Shown here in pieces: positions 46,630 to 56,499 of a stretch of 64,000 bases of DNA (positions are counted from its first letter, which is position 1; every line of letters starts with the position of its first letter). The stretch lies in NCBI RefSeq assembly GCF_040833955.1, contig NZ_CP162133.1:3372526-3436525 (forward strand), given 5' to 3'. The notes beneath the pieces were generated by a model. It saw only the letters and a program-made list of their open reading frames with translations, made no database searches and was not told the DNA's origin. Made by a program: the position numbers and the translations under genes. The DNA comes from Leptospira sp. WS60.C2. GTDB taxonomy: Bacteria > Spirochaetota > Leptospiria > Leptospirales > Leptospiraceae.

Positions 46630-48174
46630 TTAGAACCTATGTTCAAATACAATAAAAGCTTCGCGTAAGACGCGACCGTACTTGGAATCTAGTAACACAA
46701 AAAGTGCATCCCCTGCCACAAAGTAACCAGACCGGAATATGATTTGAAAATCTGAAGTAACGTTATACCTTACATTAAAATTATATTCCATCCCCATGTA
46801 TGTAGATGTACGATAACCATTTTGTTGGTTAAACTCACGATTGATTCTTATTTCTGGAGATTTTGTAGCCCAAAGTTGGTAATACCCGAATGTAAATTGA
46901 TATGGACCAAAGGCGATAATGTTCGAGAATAAACCATATTCATTCAATCCAGAAAAGCTAGATCCATTGAATAACGCATAACCACCAGTGAAGTCAGTGG
47001 CTATGTTGGAAATTGAAAACCCAGGAGCAAGAGTTCGATAACCATTTCCTTTCAGATTAGCTTCTTCTCCGTTTTCGTCAAAACCTGGTCTTCCTGTAGT
47101 ACCGAGAGCAATTAAATTGAAATTGAGTGACTCATTCCAACGGTATGTGAATTGAAAATCATACATACCACCTTTGATATAATGTCTTTTGGTCGTGTTA
47201 AAGATCGTAACATCATTAGAGTCATTGATTGGTTTCAATTTTTTTACAGTTCCAGTATTCAAAATACCGTGGACTATAAAGGAAAATTTTTGAAAATTAA
47301 ATTCGTTGTGTAATCCATACCATGCCAGTCTTGCAGTCTCGTTATCAGTCTTATCATTATCGTCTAAAAAATAGGCATAGACTTCATTTCTTATATTTCG
47401 GAAGTACTCGAATTTTAAGCGATTGTAATAGATATTAGAACTTTGATAGTTTTTATCAGCAAAACCATTTTTGTCTACATCCAAAAAACTTTGATCCCTA
47501 GCTCTTAAAACTCCTCCTTCTAGAGATAAACGAAGAAATTGGAAATTTTTTAAGATACTAACGCCTGTTCCAGTTGAAAATAGAACACGGCCTTGCGCGG
47601 AGCTAAATAATTGTTGTCCTACTTTGATGAACAATCCGGACTCGGGAATACGAAAATTTAGATATAAAAAGTTTGTTTGTACGTTAACGGCGGCCGTTCT
47701 ACCTCTTTCTCCACCGGAACCAGGCCCAATGAGCCCAGGATCGAATCCATCAGGACCTGTTGCACGAAGTCCCCTACCACCAAAAGGTATGTCTCCTACC
47801 TGCATCCCCCAAACACCTTCGACATACTTATTGGCAGAAAAACTCATGTTATAAAGAAAGCGCGAATCATAATAACTAACATCTTCCTTACGACGAGTTA
47901 ATTGACTAGGAAGCCCTTGTTGTCTTCTTTCTAAATCAGTCTGAACCGCTTCTTGTTCTGATTGAAGTCGCTCAGCGTTTTCTCTTTCCAAATTTGTAAT
48001 GGGAGTGACGGGAGTTCTTCGTTCCAATAATACGTCTCGCCCTACGTTGGTTGCTCGCACACGAAAAGAACCATTAAAATTCATAATGGTACGCTGAGAT
48101 TCTTCTTCTTGCGATAATAAAAAGCCAAGAGGTAAAAAGATAAGAACAATAACAATAGATAAACGATTGAACAT
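46630..48174 (-). CDS. Outer-membrane beta-barrel protein, porin-like
   Basis: A 514-residue protein with signal peptide ending LLSQEE. After a coiled-coil-like Glu/Arg/Gln-rich region (about residues 60-95) the rest is beta-strands with alternating aromatic residues (FLYNMSFSANKYVEGVW, LFIKVGQQLF, FSFIVHG), ending in FIVFEHRF with a C-terminal Phe. It resembles porin or alginate-export-type barrels in layout, and the substrate is unknown. It lies just downstream of a periplasmic solute-binding protein gene on the same strand (6-bp gap), suggesting a shared uptake role. Confidence 0.75.
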   Translation of the reverse strand: MFNRLSIVIVLIFLPLGFLLSQEEESQRTIMNFNGSFRVRATNVGRDVLLERRTPVTPITNLERENAERLQSEQEAVQTDLERRQQGLPSQLTRRKEDVSYYDSRFLYNMSFSANKYVEGVWGMQVGDIPFGGRGLRATGPDGFDPGLIGPGSGGERGRTAAVNVQTNFLYLNFRIPESGLFIKVGQQLFSSAQGRVLFSTGTGVSILKNFQFLRLSLEGGVLRARDQSFLDVDKNGFADKNYQSSNIYYNRLKFEYFRNIRNEVYAYFLDDNDKTDNETARLAWYGLHNEFNFQKFSFIVHGILNTGTVKKLKPINDSNDVTIFNTTKRHYIKGGMYDFQFTYRWNESLNFNLIALGTTGRPGFDENGEEANLKGNGYRTLAPGFSISNIATDFTGGYALFNGSSFSGLNEYGLFSNIIAFGPYQFTFGYYQLWATKSPEIRINREFNQQNGYRTSTYMGMEYNFNVRYNVTSDFQIIFRSGYFVAGDALFVLLDSKYGRVLREAFIVFEHRF

Positions 48175-48180
48175 TTTAAG

Positions 48181-49035
48181 TTATTCTTTTTTTACCCATT
48201 GATTGGATTTGAAATATTTGTTAATAAGCTGTTGGATCTTACCAGTTCGCTTTAATTCTTTGATAAAAAAATTAAGATTGTACAAAAACTCAATATCTCT
48301 TTTAGCAATTGCCATGCTAATATGATCTTCTTGCACCACACCTAAAATGGGTAAATAATTAGCTCTTAAGGAAGAGTCTTTTTGTAAAAGAGCCTGGATA
48401 TAAAATGAATCTGCAACAAACGCATTTACATTATTTTTTTTCAATTCATTCATCGCAGCTTCATTGGTAAAATAAGAGAATACTTGCGCTTTAGGAAAGG
48501 CATCTCGCAGAAATTGATGATTCGAACTATTGGCAAGAACGGAATAAGAAATGCCAGTAATGTTTGTTAAATCGTTCAAATTGCGAAACAACTGAACGGT
48601 CACAATTTGTCCTTCTGGTTCGGGAGGTAATGCGGTCCGATTAACAAGAGCTGCTGGTGTCGAAATTAGATATGGATCCGTGAAATAAACATCTCGAAAG
48701 CGACTTATGGAAGAAGACAATCCAGCCATCGCAATTTGGGTATCGCCTTTTTCCAACATTCTTGCATGTTGATCAAAGGTTCGAAGTGGAATGATTTTTA
48801 AATCGACATCCAAAAATTTTGCATATTCCTGAGCCAATTCCACATCTAATCCAGGAAAATTCTCATTTGGATTTTCTATATAAAATGGATCATAAAATTC
48901 ATTTACGGAAACTGTAAGCGTTTTCGTTTTTTTTATTTTTTCCAAAATTGGACTAGTTTGCGCAAAGAGTACAATTGGGAGGTAAACAAGTAAAATCGCG
49001 ATTTTCCAAACCATACGTCGGCAAATAGGGAACAT
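48181..49035 (-). CDS. Extracellular solute-binding protein, family 3-like
   Basis: A 284-residue periplasmic protein with a signal peptide ending LFAQ. The family-3 pattern is KTLTVSVNEFYDPFYIENPN then FPGLDVELAQEYAKFLDVDLKIIPL, and IAMAGLSSSISRFRDVYFTDPYL, typical of amino-acid-binding proteins and related sensor domains. There is no ABC permease or ATPase gene nearby. It may serve a transporter elsewhere or a receptor. ATG 49035 was taken; MVWK seven codons later would also leave a signal peptide. Confidence 0.8.
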   Translation of the reverse strand: MFPICRRMVWKIAILLVYLPIVLFAQTSPILEKIKKTKTLTVSVNEFYDPFYIENPNENFPGLDVELAQEYAKFLDVDLKIIPLRTFDQHARMLEKGDTQIAMAGLSSSISRFRDVYFTDPYLISTPAALVNRTALPPEPEGQIVTVQLFRNLNDLTNITGISYSVLANSSNHQFLRDAFPKAQVFSYFTNEAAMNELKKNNVNAFVADSFYIQALLQKDSSLRANYLPILGVVQEDHISMAIAKRDIEFLYNLNFFIKELKRTGKIQQLINKYFKSNQWVKKE

Positions 49036-49077
49036 CCAATTAACCTTTTGTTTAGAAATAGAATCGGCAAGGAAAAA

Positions 49078-50658
49078 TTAAGGATTGAGTAAGACAAATT
49101 CCGTTCGTCGGTTTTTTTTGGACGAAGCTTCATCCGTACCTTGTACCATTGGCTGGGTTGGGCCCTTGCCTTCCGTGACAAGTCGATTTGGATCCACACC
49201 TTTGGAGACTAAATATTGTTTAACGGATTCAGCACGTTCCTTTGATAGAATCATATTATCATCAAATGTTCCCGTTAAGTCAGTGTGTCCGATGATTTTC
49301 ATTTTTTTATCTCCATTTTCATGTAAATAGTCAACAATGGAGTCCAATGGACCTGAAGATTCTGGCTTTAGAATTGAAGAAGCTCTTTCGAAATAAACTG
49401 AATCGAGTGAGATTTTTTTCGTTTCTTCTAATTTCTTTTGTACTACATTCTCTTGGTTGGGTATGGATGCGGTGAATACATCGAATGATTTTCCTTCCAC
49501 TCTCCGACAGAATAAAAAGGTTTTTTTCACCTGTTGAAAAACAATATAAGCCTCATCTTCTTCTGAATTGATGGGAGCTCCTAGATTTTCAATGTCTGTA
49601 AATTTTTCTCCATCAATCTTAGCCATATACAAATCAAATCCTCCATACCCGCCCGGTCGATTAGAGGCAAAAAAGAGAATCTTACCGTCGTCATTAAAAG
49701 CTGCCGCAATAGTTGCATTGCCATCATTAATAGGAGCGGGTAAAGGTTTTGGAACTGTCCATTGGTTGTTTTTAAATTGGCTATAATATACTTTTGCAAG
49801 ATTCGGTTTTCCGAATGGGTAGCGAGTAAATAATAATGTATCACCTAATAAATGGGGATTTTCTTCAATTTCTTCCGTATTGATAGGAGTAGGTAGAGCA
49901 GAAGGTATGGACCATACTTTACCATTCCAGGAAGAAACATATAAATCACGAGAGATTCCAACTTTTCCGCCAGGTAACATTACTTCGATGGAACCATCAC
50001 GATTGGAAGATAGTAATAATGTTTTTCCATCTCTTGAGATAAATGGACTTTGGTCGTCAAACGGTGAATTTAAAATGGGAACCTCTTCCGGAAAATCCCA
50101 AGTCCCATCCTTCTTTCGTTCTGATTTAAAAATTTCAGTATAACCACGATTTGTTCTTTTGGAATAAAAATACAAAGTTTTAGCATCAGGCGTCATCGTA
50201 GGACCAAATTCCTGAAATTCCGTATTGATAGGTCCTTGGATGGGAGATACTTGTAATCGAACTTCTTCGTCTCGAACTTGGCTGAGCAGGGGAGAGGAAA
50301 TTAAAAGAGAAGATAAAAAAAGAACAGCAATTGCATGAGAGACTATCTTCAGATTTAATGATGTACGAGGACGAAGGGATTTAATTGTAACTCGTTTAAA
50401 CGCAATTGATAACGGATTAATTACAGCTCGTTTAATTACAATCGTTAGCGGATAAATTGTATCTCGTTTAAACGCAATCAATGGTGTATGAAACGAAGCT
50501 TGTTTAAATAACGTAGCTGGGAAGGTAATTCTATTTTGTTTATTCCCCCCTCGAAAGTTTTTCATCGCAAAACGTTTAAAACCAAACCCAAAGATGATAT
50601 TAGCTATGGATTTCTTTACAAAAAAATTAAGGTTTAGAGGAGAAAGTAGATTGGGCAT
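49078..50658 (-). CDS. OmpA-family protein with PD40-like repeats and a repetitive N-terminal extension
   Basis: A 526-residue frame with a GAGG ribosome-binding site 6-7 nt before the ATG at 50658. The first 100 residues are unusual: basic, containing 12-residue repeats of the type FKRxTIxPLxIA (residues about 52-94). A normal signal peptide (VLFLSSLLISSPLLSQ) follows only near residues 113-128. Then come WD40/PD40-like beta repeats (EIFKSERKKDG, DGKTLLLSSNRDG, ILFFASNRPGGYGGFDLYMA). The C-terminal OmpA domain has IIGHTDLTG and SKERAESVKQYLVSKGVDPNRL, which bind peptidoglycan. No ATG, GTG or TTG occurs close to the signal peptide. Confidence 0.75.
   Translation of the reverse strand: MPNLLSPLNLNFFVKKSIANIIFGFGFKRFAMKNFRGGNKQNRITFPATLFKQASFHTPLIAFKRDTIYPLTIVIKRAVINPLSIAFKRVTIKSLRPRTSLNLKIVSHAIAVLFLSSLLISSPLLSQVRDEEVRLQVSPIQGPINTEFQEFGPTMTPDAKTLYFYSKRTNRGYTEIFKSERKKDGTWDFPEEVPILNSPFDDQSPFISRDGKTLLLSSNRDGSIEVMLPGGKVGISRDLYVSSWNGKVWSIPSALPTPINTEEIEENPHLLGDTLLFTRYPFGKPNLAKVYYSQFKNNQWTVPKPLPAPINDGNATIAAAFNDDGKILFFASNRPGGYGGFDLYMAKIDGEKFTDIENLGAPINSEEDEAYIVFQQVKKTFLFCRRVEGKSFDVFTASIPNQENVVQKKLEETKKISLDSVYFERASSILKPESSGPLDSIVDYLHENGDKKMKIIGHTDLTGTFDDNMILSKERAESVKQYLVSKGVDPNRLVTEGKGPTQPMVQGTDEASSKKNRRTEFVLLNP
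50381..50488. repeat. Three imperfect 36-bp tandem repeats in the OmpA-like gene
   Basis: Units start at 50381, 50417 and 50453. They share CTCGTTTAA and an A/T-rich frame and are about three-quarters identical by my reading. The period is a multiple of three, so the repeats encode 12-residue units in the N-terminal extension. A further degenerate copy continues to about 50524. Confidence 0.75.
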
Positions 50659-50688
50659 TTGACACCTCGGTCATCTGCCCAAAAATTC

Positions 50689-51945
50689 TTAGCGGATGTA
50701 TGGTTGTAGAACATCCGGAATTTGGAAGGTTCCATCTTCTTTTTGGTAGTTTTCAATCACTGCTGCCAGTGTTCGACCGATCGCAAGACCGGAACCATTC
50801 AAAGTATGGACGAGCAGGTTTTTTCCTTCCTTTGACTTGTATCGAATTTTTCCACGCCTTGCTTGATAGTCTTTGAAGTTAGAAACAGAAGAAATTTCCA
50901 TAAATCGACCAAGTCCTGGCATCCAAACTTCAATGTCATAGGTTTTAGAAGACGCACTCGACATATCTTTACTACAAAGTAACATGACTCGATACGGAAG
51001 CTTCAATTTTTGCAGAATGGATTCCGCATCTTTCAGCATTTTTTCGTGTTCTTCACCTGATTTCTCTGGTTCTACAAATTTTACTAGTTCCACTTTTTGA
51101 AACTGATGCACCCGCACAAGACCACGTGTGTCTCTTCCATAAGAACCAGCTTCTCTTCGAAAGCAAGATGTATGTGCACAAACAGAAATTGGTAAATCTT
51201 TTTCAGAGATAATTTCATCCCGATAGTAATTAGTGAGTGGAACTTCTGCCGTTGGAATTAAATTCAATCCGTCTTTTTCCAAACGATAAAAATCTTCGGC
51301 AAATTTAGGAAGTTGCCCGGTGGCTGTCATGGATTCATCGTTTACAAGAACAGGAACCCACATCTCCTCATACCCATTTTCTGAGGTATGAGTGTCGAGC
51401 ATTAGATTCATCAAGGCTCTTTCTAATTTCGCACCTAAGCCACGATAGGTGTAAAAACGAGCTCCCGAAAGTTTCACTCCACGCTCAAAATCAAAAATTC
51501 CCAATTTTTCTCCGATATCAAAATGTGTCTTTGCCTCAAACGAAAGTTTTGGAATTTCTCCCCATTGTCTCACAAGAACATTGTCTTCTTCTGATTTCCC
51601 TTCTGGAACTGCAGGATCGAGTAAATTGGGAAGACCCAAATTCAGTTCATGTAAAGATTCTTCTTCTTTTGAAAGTTCCTCTTCAATCGCTTTAATTCGA
51701 TCGCCGACACCCTTCATGGAATTGGATATTTCTGTGATGTCTTTTCCTTGCGACTTTAGAATCCCAATCTCTTTCGAAACACGATTTCGTTCTGCACGAA
51801 GTTCTTCGGCTTCTAGTTTAAGTTTTCTTTGTTTTTCAGATACATTTTTGATTTTTGCTTCAATGTCAGAAGAAACAACACCGCGTTTTTGTAAGGTGGA
51901 GAGTAATTCTTCCGGATTTTGCACAATACGATTGATATCAAGCAT
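50689..51945 (-). CDS. serS: Seryl-tRNA synthetase
   Basis: A 418-residue class II synthetase. The N-terminal long coiled-coil arm (residues about 30-105) binds the long variable arm of tRNA-Ser. Motif 2 is [25 protein letters not shown] near residue 267, and motif 3, [22 protein letters not shown], near 380. All three serine tRNA genes in this window need it. Its start overlaps the end of the tatD gene by 8 bp. Confidence 0.96.
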   Translation of the reverse strand: MLDINRIVQNPEELLSTLQKRGVVSSDIEAKIKNVSEKQRKLKLEAEELRAERNRVSKEIGILKSQGKDITEISNSMKGVGDRIKAIEEELSKEEESLHELNLGLPNLLDPAVPEGKSEEDNVLVRQWGEIPKLSFEAKTHFDIGEKLGIFDFERGVKLSGARFYTYRGLGAKLERALMNLMLDTHTSENGYEEMWVPVLVNDESMTATGQLPKFAEDFYRLEKDGLNLIPTAEVPLTNYYRDEIISEKDLPISVCAHTSCFRREAGSYGRDTRGLVRVHQFQKVELVKFVEPEKSGEEHEKMLKDAESILQKLKLPYRVMLLCSKDMSSASSKTYDIEVWMPGLGRFMEISSVSNFKDYQARRGKIRYKSKEGKNLLVHTLNGSGLAIGRTLAAVIENYQKEDGTFQIPDVLQPYIR

Positions 51946-52747
51946 GGTGATAGGCCTTTCTTTCGGTAAATTTTATTGAGTTTTTATAAATTTTGTCTGC
52001 CACTTCTGCATTCGGTTCTGTTCGGAGAGAAAACATTTTTTCTAATACATAAGGCAAGTGAGAAGAATCATTTCGTTTTCCACGGTGTGGCATCGGTGAT
52101 AAAAAAGGAGCATCCGTTTCGATTAAAATAGATTCTAAAGGAATTTTCTTTGCCGCTTCTTGAATGTCCGTTGCTGATTTAAACGTAACAATTCCAGAAA
52201 AAGAAATATAATAGCCAAGATCTACAAATTGTTTTGCCGACTCGTAATCATAAGTGAAACAATGGATCACTCCGAATGCTTTTGATTTAAATTCTTTCAA
52301 TGCTTCATACGTATCGGCAAACGCATCACGCGAATGGATGACCACTGGAAGTTGATGATTCGCTGAAAAATCTAAAAACTTTCGCAATACATCATTTTGT
52401 TGCGTACGTGTGCTTGCATCATGATAAAGATCCACACCAATCTCACCAATCGCCGCAAACTTAGGATCATGGATTCGGGATTTGGCTAAATCTAGAATTT
52501 GATCCGCATTTGGAAATTCATGCGTTTCTGTTGGATGGCAACCAATTGAATAAGAGATCTGTAAGTCATTTGTTGAAAATGTTTCTGAAATACGAACAGC
52601 TTCGTTAGAACTTGGTAGATCAATGCCGATCTGAACCATTCGGTCTACTCCAACCTTTCGGGATTTCTCCAGGGTTTCTTCGATGCTTTGTCCTTGTTCT
52701 CGAATTATGTCTAAATGGCAATGTGTGTCTATGGTCGAATATCCCAT
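51938..52747 (-). CDS. TatD-family DNase
   Basis: From ATG 52747 the product has 269 residues. Metal-binding motifs are in order: [42 protein letters not shown] and [17 protein letters not shown]. TatD-type enzymes are 3'-5' exonucleases with roles in DNA repair or degradation. It precedes serS with an 8-bp overlap, so they are probably co-transcribed. Confidence 0.92.
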   Translation of the reverse strand: MGYSTIDTHCHLDIIREQGQSIEETLEKSRKVGVDRMVQIGIDLPSSNEAVRISETFSTNDLQISYSIGCHPTETHEFPNADQILDLAKSRIHDPKFAAIGEIGVDLYHDASTRTQQNDVLRKFLDFSANHQLPVVIHSRDAFADTYEALKEFKSKAFGVIHCFTYDYESAKQFVDLGYYISFSGIVTFKSATDIQEAAKKIPLESILIETDAPFLSPMPHRGKRNDSSHLPYVLEKMFSLRTEPNAEVADKIYKNSIKFTERKAYHHA

Positions 52748-52852
52748 AAATAGCAAGATTTGTAATTTCCATTGGATGAAAATGAAAATTCAATCGAAAG
52801 ATATAGTGGGTGGATTAACTTTTGTTTAAATCATCGTAGGTCTATAACGAAC

Positions 52853-53842
52853 GTGGAAGTAAAACAAAGACTACATCTAATTTTCTACCGACTTCGGTAT
52901 AAAGTCCAGGAATGGAAGCTTAAGTTATCCCAACGTTATGAGGATTTGGACAAAAAAGGCCGTGAAAAGCTGACGATCATGGTCATTCCTCACACCGATC
53001 GTAAAACCATTAACTTTGTCATCTCTTACAAAGCCATTTCCATCTTTATTGGAATTATGGTGATCTTACTTGTGATCAGTGCAGTGAATGTTTTATCACA
53101 TAGTGGATCGATCCACCAACTAACGGAACTCAATTTAACCAATAAAGACTTCATTCGACAATCTTCCAAAATGAAGGAAGAGGTAAACTCCTTACACGAA
53201 ACGATTCAATATTACTATGATCGAATTTCTAATCTCTACATCAAATTGGGTGGAGATCCATCTCGTGTTTCGAAAGGGATGGGTGGCCAAGCGGGTCAGT
53301 TCCTTGCTTTACAAGGTACTCCACAAACAGACATCACTGACGAATCGTTTCGTATCAAAGAAGACATTCACAATTTAAAACTATCTTCTGAACTTTCTGA
53401 AGAAATCATCAAACTCATCAAAAAAAGAAAGAGTATCATCAAAAACACTCCTTCCATCTGGCCAACAAAAGGATATGTTCTCTTTCCTTATGGAAAGTAT
53501 ATCTCTCCCATTACTGGTAAAGAGGAATACAATCGAGGATTGGATATCGGATCCTTTCCTGGGGCAGAAGTCATTGCCACGGCACCTGGTCTTGTTTTTG
53601 ATACTGGTTATTCACCAGCAACTGGCTATTATGTAAAAATTTCCCACAGATTTGGATGGAAAACGATCTACTCTAATCTAGATCGTATCCGAGTAAAGAA
53701 AAACGAAAAACTCTCCAAGGGTGACATTCTGGGATATGTCGGAAAATCTCCTGAAAATCCGATTTACCATCTTCATTATGAAGTACATGTTGGTACCCAA
53801 GCGTTGAATCCGTTTTCGTTTCTCAACCAAATCCAAGAATAA
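52853..53842 (+). CDS. Membrane-anchored M23 peptidase of the bactofilin operon
   Basis: The frame is open from 52772 (TTG), but GTG 52853 leaves a 105-bp divergent promoter region before tatD and starts [17 protein letters not shown]. About 330 residues: basic cytoplasmic head, one transmembrane segment ([20 protein letters not shown], about 57-76), a coiled coil (about 85-130) and a C-terminal LytM domain with [14 protein letters not shown] and [10 protein letters not shown]. The zinc-binding histidine of the first motif (HxGxD) is replaced: the sequence reads NRGLDIG, so this peptidase may be catalytically inactive. It overlaps the bactofilin gene in TAATG. Confidence 0.8.
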   Translation: MEVKQRLHLIFYRLRYKVQEWKLKLSQRYEDLDKKGREKLTIMVIPHTDRKTINFVISYKAISIFIGIMVILLVISAVNVLSHSGSIHQLTELNLTNKDFIRQSSKMKEEVNSLHETIQYYYDRISNLYIKLGGDPSRVSKGMGGQAGQFLALQGTPQTDITDESFRIKEDIHNLKLSSELSEEIIKLIKKRKSIIKNTPSIWPTKGYVLFPYGKYISPITGKEEYNRGLDIGSFPGAEVIATAPGLVFDTGYSPATGYYVKISHRFGWKTIYSNLDRIRVKKNEKLSKGDILGYVGKSPENPIYHLHYEVHVGTQALNPFSFLNQIQE

Positions 53843-54195
53843 TGTCCAATCCATCTACAGAAGAAGAATTTTTAGTTAACAGCATCATCGGTGAAGGTGC
53901 AGAATTCACCGGAGAATTTAAGTTCCCTGGCCTCATTCGCATCGACGGCAAATTCCGTGGAGTTCTAGAAACTACAGGAAAGGTACTCATTGGAAAATCA
54001 GGAATTGTCGATACAGATATCAAAGCACGTGTGGTGGTTGCTGGCGGAGAAATCCGTGGTAACATTTATGCTACTGAGCGTGTGACACTTCTTTCTAGTT
54101 GCCGATTAGAGGGGGACATTGTGACTCCACGTCTTATCGTCGAAGAAGGAGTTGTGTTTCACGGTAAATGTACAATTAACCCCACTCGTCATTAG
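53842..54195 (+). CDS. Bactofilin
   Basis: A 117-residue protein with a short N-terminal tail and a beta-helix core of repeating strands (GEFKFPGLIRIDGKFRG, VLIGKSGIVDTDIKA, VVVAGGEIRGNIYA, RLEGDIVTPRLIV). Bactofilins polymerise without nucleotides and position cell-wall enzymes, often next to an M23 peptidase gene as here. In Leptospira biflexa a bactofilin (LbbD, as I recall it) influences helical pitch. Start overlaps the M23 stop. Confidence 0.93.
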   Translation: MSNPSTEEEFLVNSIIGEGAEFTGEFKFPGLIRIDGKFRGVLETTGKVLIGKSGIVDTDIKARVVVAGGEIRGNIYATERVTLLSSCRLEGDIVTPRLIVEEGVVFHGKCTINPTRH

Positions 54196-54203
54196 GCGGG
54201 TTT

Positions 54204-54674
54204 ATGATCATTCAAAACAACAACCCCAAGTCGATCTCTTCATCGACAAAAAAAGGTTCCAAAGAAAAGCTAAATGGTTCCTTTGCTCCTGTCGATGAAT
54301 CCAAACAAAGTTTTTTAGAAATTTTAGAATCCATCGTTCCTTCTGGAAAAGAAGAAACAAGAGAACTGAACGAACTTTGGAAAGATTTACCAGACCTAGA
54401 AAAAGATCTGATCAAAGACCCCAATCACAAAAATCTCGAATCTTACAAGAAACACATCAAACAAATTGCGGAACTCATTCTCAAACGAAACTATAAAGTG
54501 ATGCAAGCACCTCAACGTGGACGAAATGACCAGAAGGATGTTCGGTATGTAAAGGTTGTAGATGAAAAATTAGATCTTCTCGCCAAAACAATGTTTTCAC
54601 CAAACAACAGTGCCTTTGTTATTTTAAAACAATTAGATGAAATTAGGGGTCTACTGATTGATCTAAAAGGATAA
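54204..54674 (+). CDS. YaaR-family (DUF327) protein
   Basis: A 156-residue protein with a low-complexity Ser/Lys-rich start and an alpha-helical DUF327 core: SFLEILESIVPSGKEETRELNELWKDLPDLEKDL, then YKKHIKQIAELILKRNYKV and DEKLDLLAKTMFSPNNSAF. Function unknown; in this genus it lies with the bactofilin gene, so cell shape or envelope is a possible setting. The gap to the ABC exporter gene is 4 bp. Confidence 0.83.
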   Translation: MIIQNNNPKSISSSTKKGSKEKLNGSFAPVDESKQSFLEILESIVPSGKEETRELNELWKDLPDLEKDLIKDPNHKNLESYKKHIKQIAELILKRNYKVMQAPQRGRNDQKDVRYVKVVDEKLDLLAKTMFSPNNSAFVILKQLDEIRGLLIDLKG

Positions 54675-54678
54675 TTCG

Positions 54679-56499
54679 TTGCAAACACCTGATCGACCAA
54701 AGTCGAAAAATCTACGCGTTCTTTCCAAAACATTTTCCTATCTCAAACCATACCGAATGCAAATGATCCTTTCTTCCTTTGCATTACTTTTCACAGCGGG
54801 AGTCACACTAGGTCTCGGACAGGGGTTGCGTCATTTAGTAGATGCTGGTTTTTCAGCAAGATCCAAACAAGAATTAGGTTATGCACTCTTATTTATTATT
54901 TTCGTTGGAATTCTTCTGGCGATTGGAACCTACATTCGGCATTACACTGTCTCGTGGATCGGAGAACGAGTTGCATCCGACATTCGAAAAGATGTTTTCC
55001 AACATATCATCTTCATCCATCCCAGTTTTTTTGAATCTAACTCTCCTGGGGAAATCCAATCTCGTATCACAACCGATACCACTTTGATCCAAACAGTCAT
55101 TGGATCTTCTGCTTCCATTGCCCTTCGCAATATTTTAATGTTTGTGGGTGGGATCATATTTCTATTCATCACTAATGCGAAACTTACAATGATAGTTCTC
55201 CTTAGTGTCCCTTTCATTGTATTTCCGATTTTGTTTTATGGGAAAAAAGTTAGAAACTTATCCCGAAACACACAGGATAAAATTGCAAACATTGGAACCT
55301 ACGTAAGTGAATCACTCCTCAATATCAAAATCTTACAATCCTTCCATCACCAGGCAGTCGACATTGAAAAATTCTCAGATACGGTGGAAGATGCGTTTTC
55401 TGTGGCTGTGGCAAGAATTAGGCAAAGAGCACTTCTCATTGGAACTGTCATTTTGTTCATTCTCACTGGGATCAGTTTTATGTTATGGGTTGGTGGAACT
55501 GACGTGCTCGAAGGAAAAATCACTGGTGGGGAACTCATTGCATTTTCCTTTTACGCGATCATGGTCGCAAATAGCGTGGGGGCCGTTTCCGAAGTTTTAG
55601 GTGATTTGCAAAGAGCCGCTGGAGCTACAGAAAGACTCATGGAACTTATGTTATCCGAATCGGAAATCAAAGATCCGATTCATCCTAAAGCAATTTCCGA
55701 AGTCTTCGTGACAGAAAAAAGTAGAAAGGCCAATGGAAATTCTAACTCGCAAAATGGACTTACCATTACGCTTGCAGAATTAGAATTTTCATACCCGTCA
55801 CGTCCTGAGCAAAAAGCAATCAAGGGAATCAGTTTAGAAATACCAGCGAACCAAACAACGGCTCTTGTGGGACCTTCGGGTGGAGGAAAGAGCACGCTCT
55901 TTGAACTCATCCTTCGTTTTTATGATCCTACTTCTGGTTCAATCTCCATTAGCGGTATCAATATAAAAGACTTACGTTTGGAAGACTTACGCTCTCTTAT
56001 TGGCTTTGTTCCGCAACAACCCATACTCTTTAGCGGAACATTACGAGAAAACATCGCGTATGGAAAACCAAACGCTAGTTTTGAAGAAATCCAAAAGGCC
56101 GCAGAAAGTGCTTATGTGACCGAATTCTTAAACCAACTTCCTAATGGATATGACACCAACTTAGGTCATTTGGGAACGAGACTCTCTGGTGGACAGAAAC
56201 AACGGATCGCGATTGCAAGAGCTATCTTACGAAATCCGAGAATCCTTTTACTGGATGAAGCAACGTCTGCTCTCGATTCAGAATCGGAACAAATGATCCA
56301 AAGAGCTCTAGACTTTTTAGTGAAAGAAAGAACAACCATTATGATTGCCCATCGGTTGTCTACGGTTGTGAAATCAGATCAGATTGTTGTGATTAAAGAA
56401 GGGGAGATCGAGTCCGTAGGAACGCATGACGAACTCTTACGATCAAGTGAGTTATATGAGCGGTTAGCGAAATTACAATTTCACACCGAGTTGCTCTAA
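54679..56499 (+). CDS. ABC-type exporter, permease-ATPase fusion (MsbA/lipid-flippase-like)
   Basis: A 606-residue half-transporter from TTG 54679. The N-terminal 320 residues contain six transmembrane segments. The ATPase domain has Walker A GPSGGGKST near residue 397, Q-loop FVPQQPILFSGT, signature LSGGQKQR near 498 and Walker B ILLLDEATSALDSE near 519. It would work as a dimer exporting lipids or drugs; substrate not determinable. Its end overlaps the convergent parB by 27 bp. Confidence 0.9.
   Translation: MQTPDRPKSKNLRVLSKTFSYLKPYRMQMILSSFALLFTAGVTLGLGQGLRHLVDAGFSARSKQELGYALLFIIFVGILLAIGTYIRHYTVSWIGERVASDIRKDVFQHIIFIHPSFFESNSPGEIQSRITTDTTLIQTVIGSSASIALRNILMFVGGIIFLFITNAKLTMIVLLSVPFIVFPILFYGKKVRNLSRNTQDKIANIGTYVSESLLNIKILQSFHHQAVDIEKFSDTVEDAFSVAVARIRQRALLIGTVILFILTGISFMLWVGGTDVLEGKITGGELIAFSFYAIMVANSVGAVSEVLGDLQRAAGATERLMELMLSESEIKDPIHPKAISEVFVTEKSRKANGNSNSQNGLTITLAELEFSYPSRPEQKAIKGISLEIPANQTTALVGPSGGGKSTLFELILRFYDPTSGSISISGINIKDLRLEDLRSLIGFVPQQPILFSGTLRENIAYGKPNASFEEIQKAAESAYVTEFLNQLPNGYDTNLGHLGTRLSGGQKQRIAIARAILRNPRILLLDEATSALDSESEQMIQRALDFLVKERTTIMIAHRLSTVVKSDQIVVIKEGEIESVGTHDELLRSSELYERLAKLQFHTELL

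Noticed and set aside
50381..50488. Whether the 36-bp repeats are a CRISPR array
   Set aside because: They are directly adjacent without unique spacers and keep the reading frame, so this is a coding tandem repeat.
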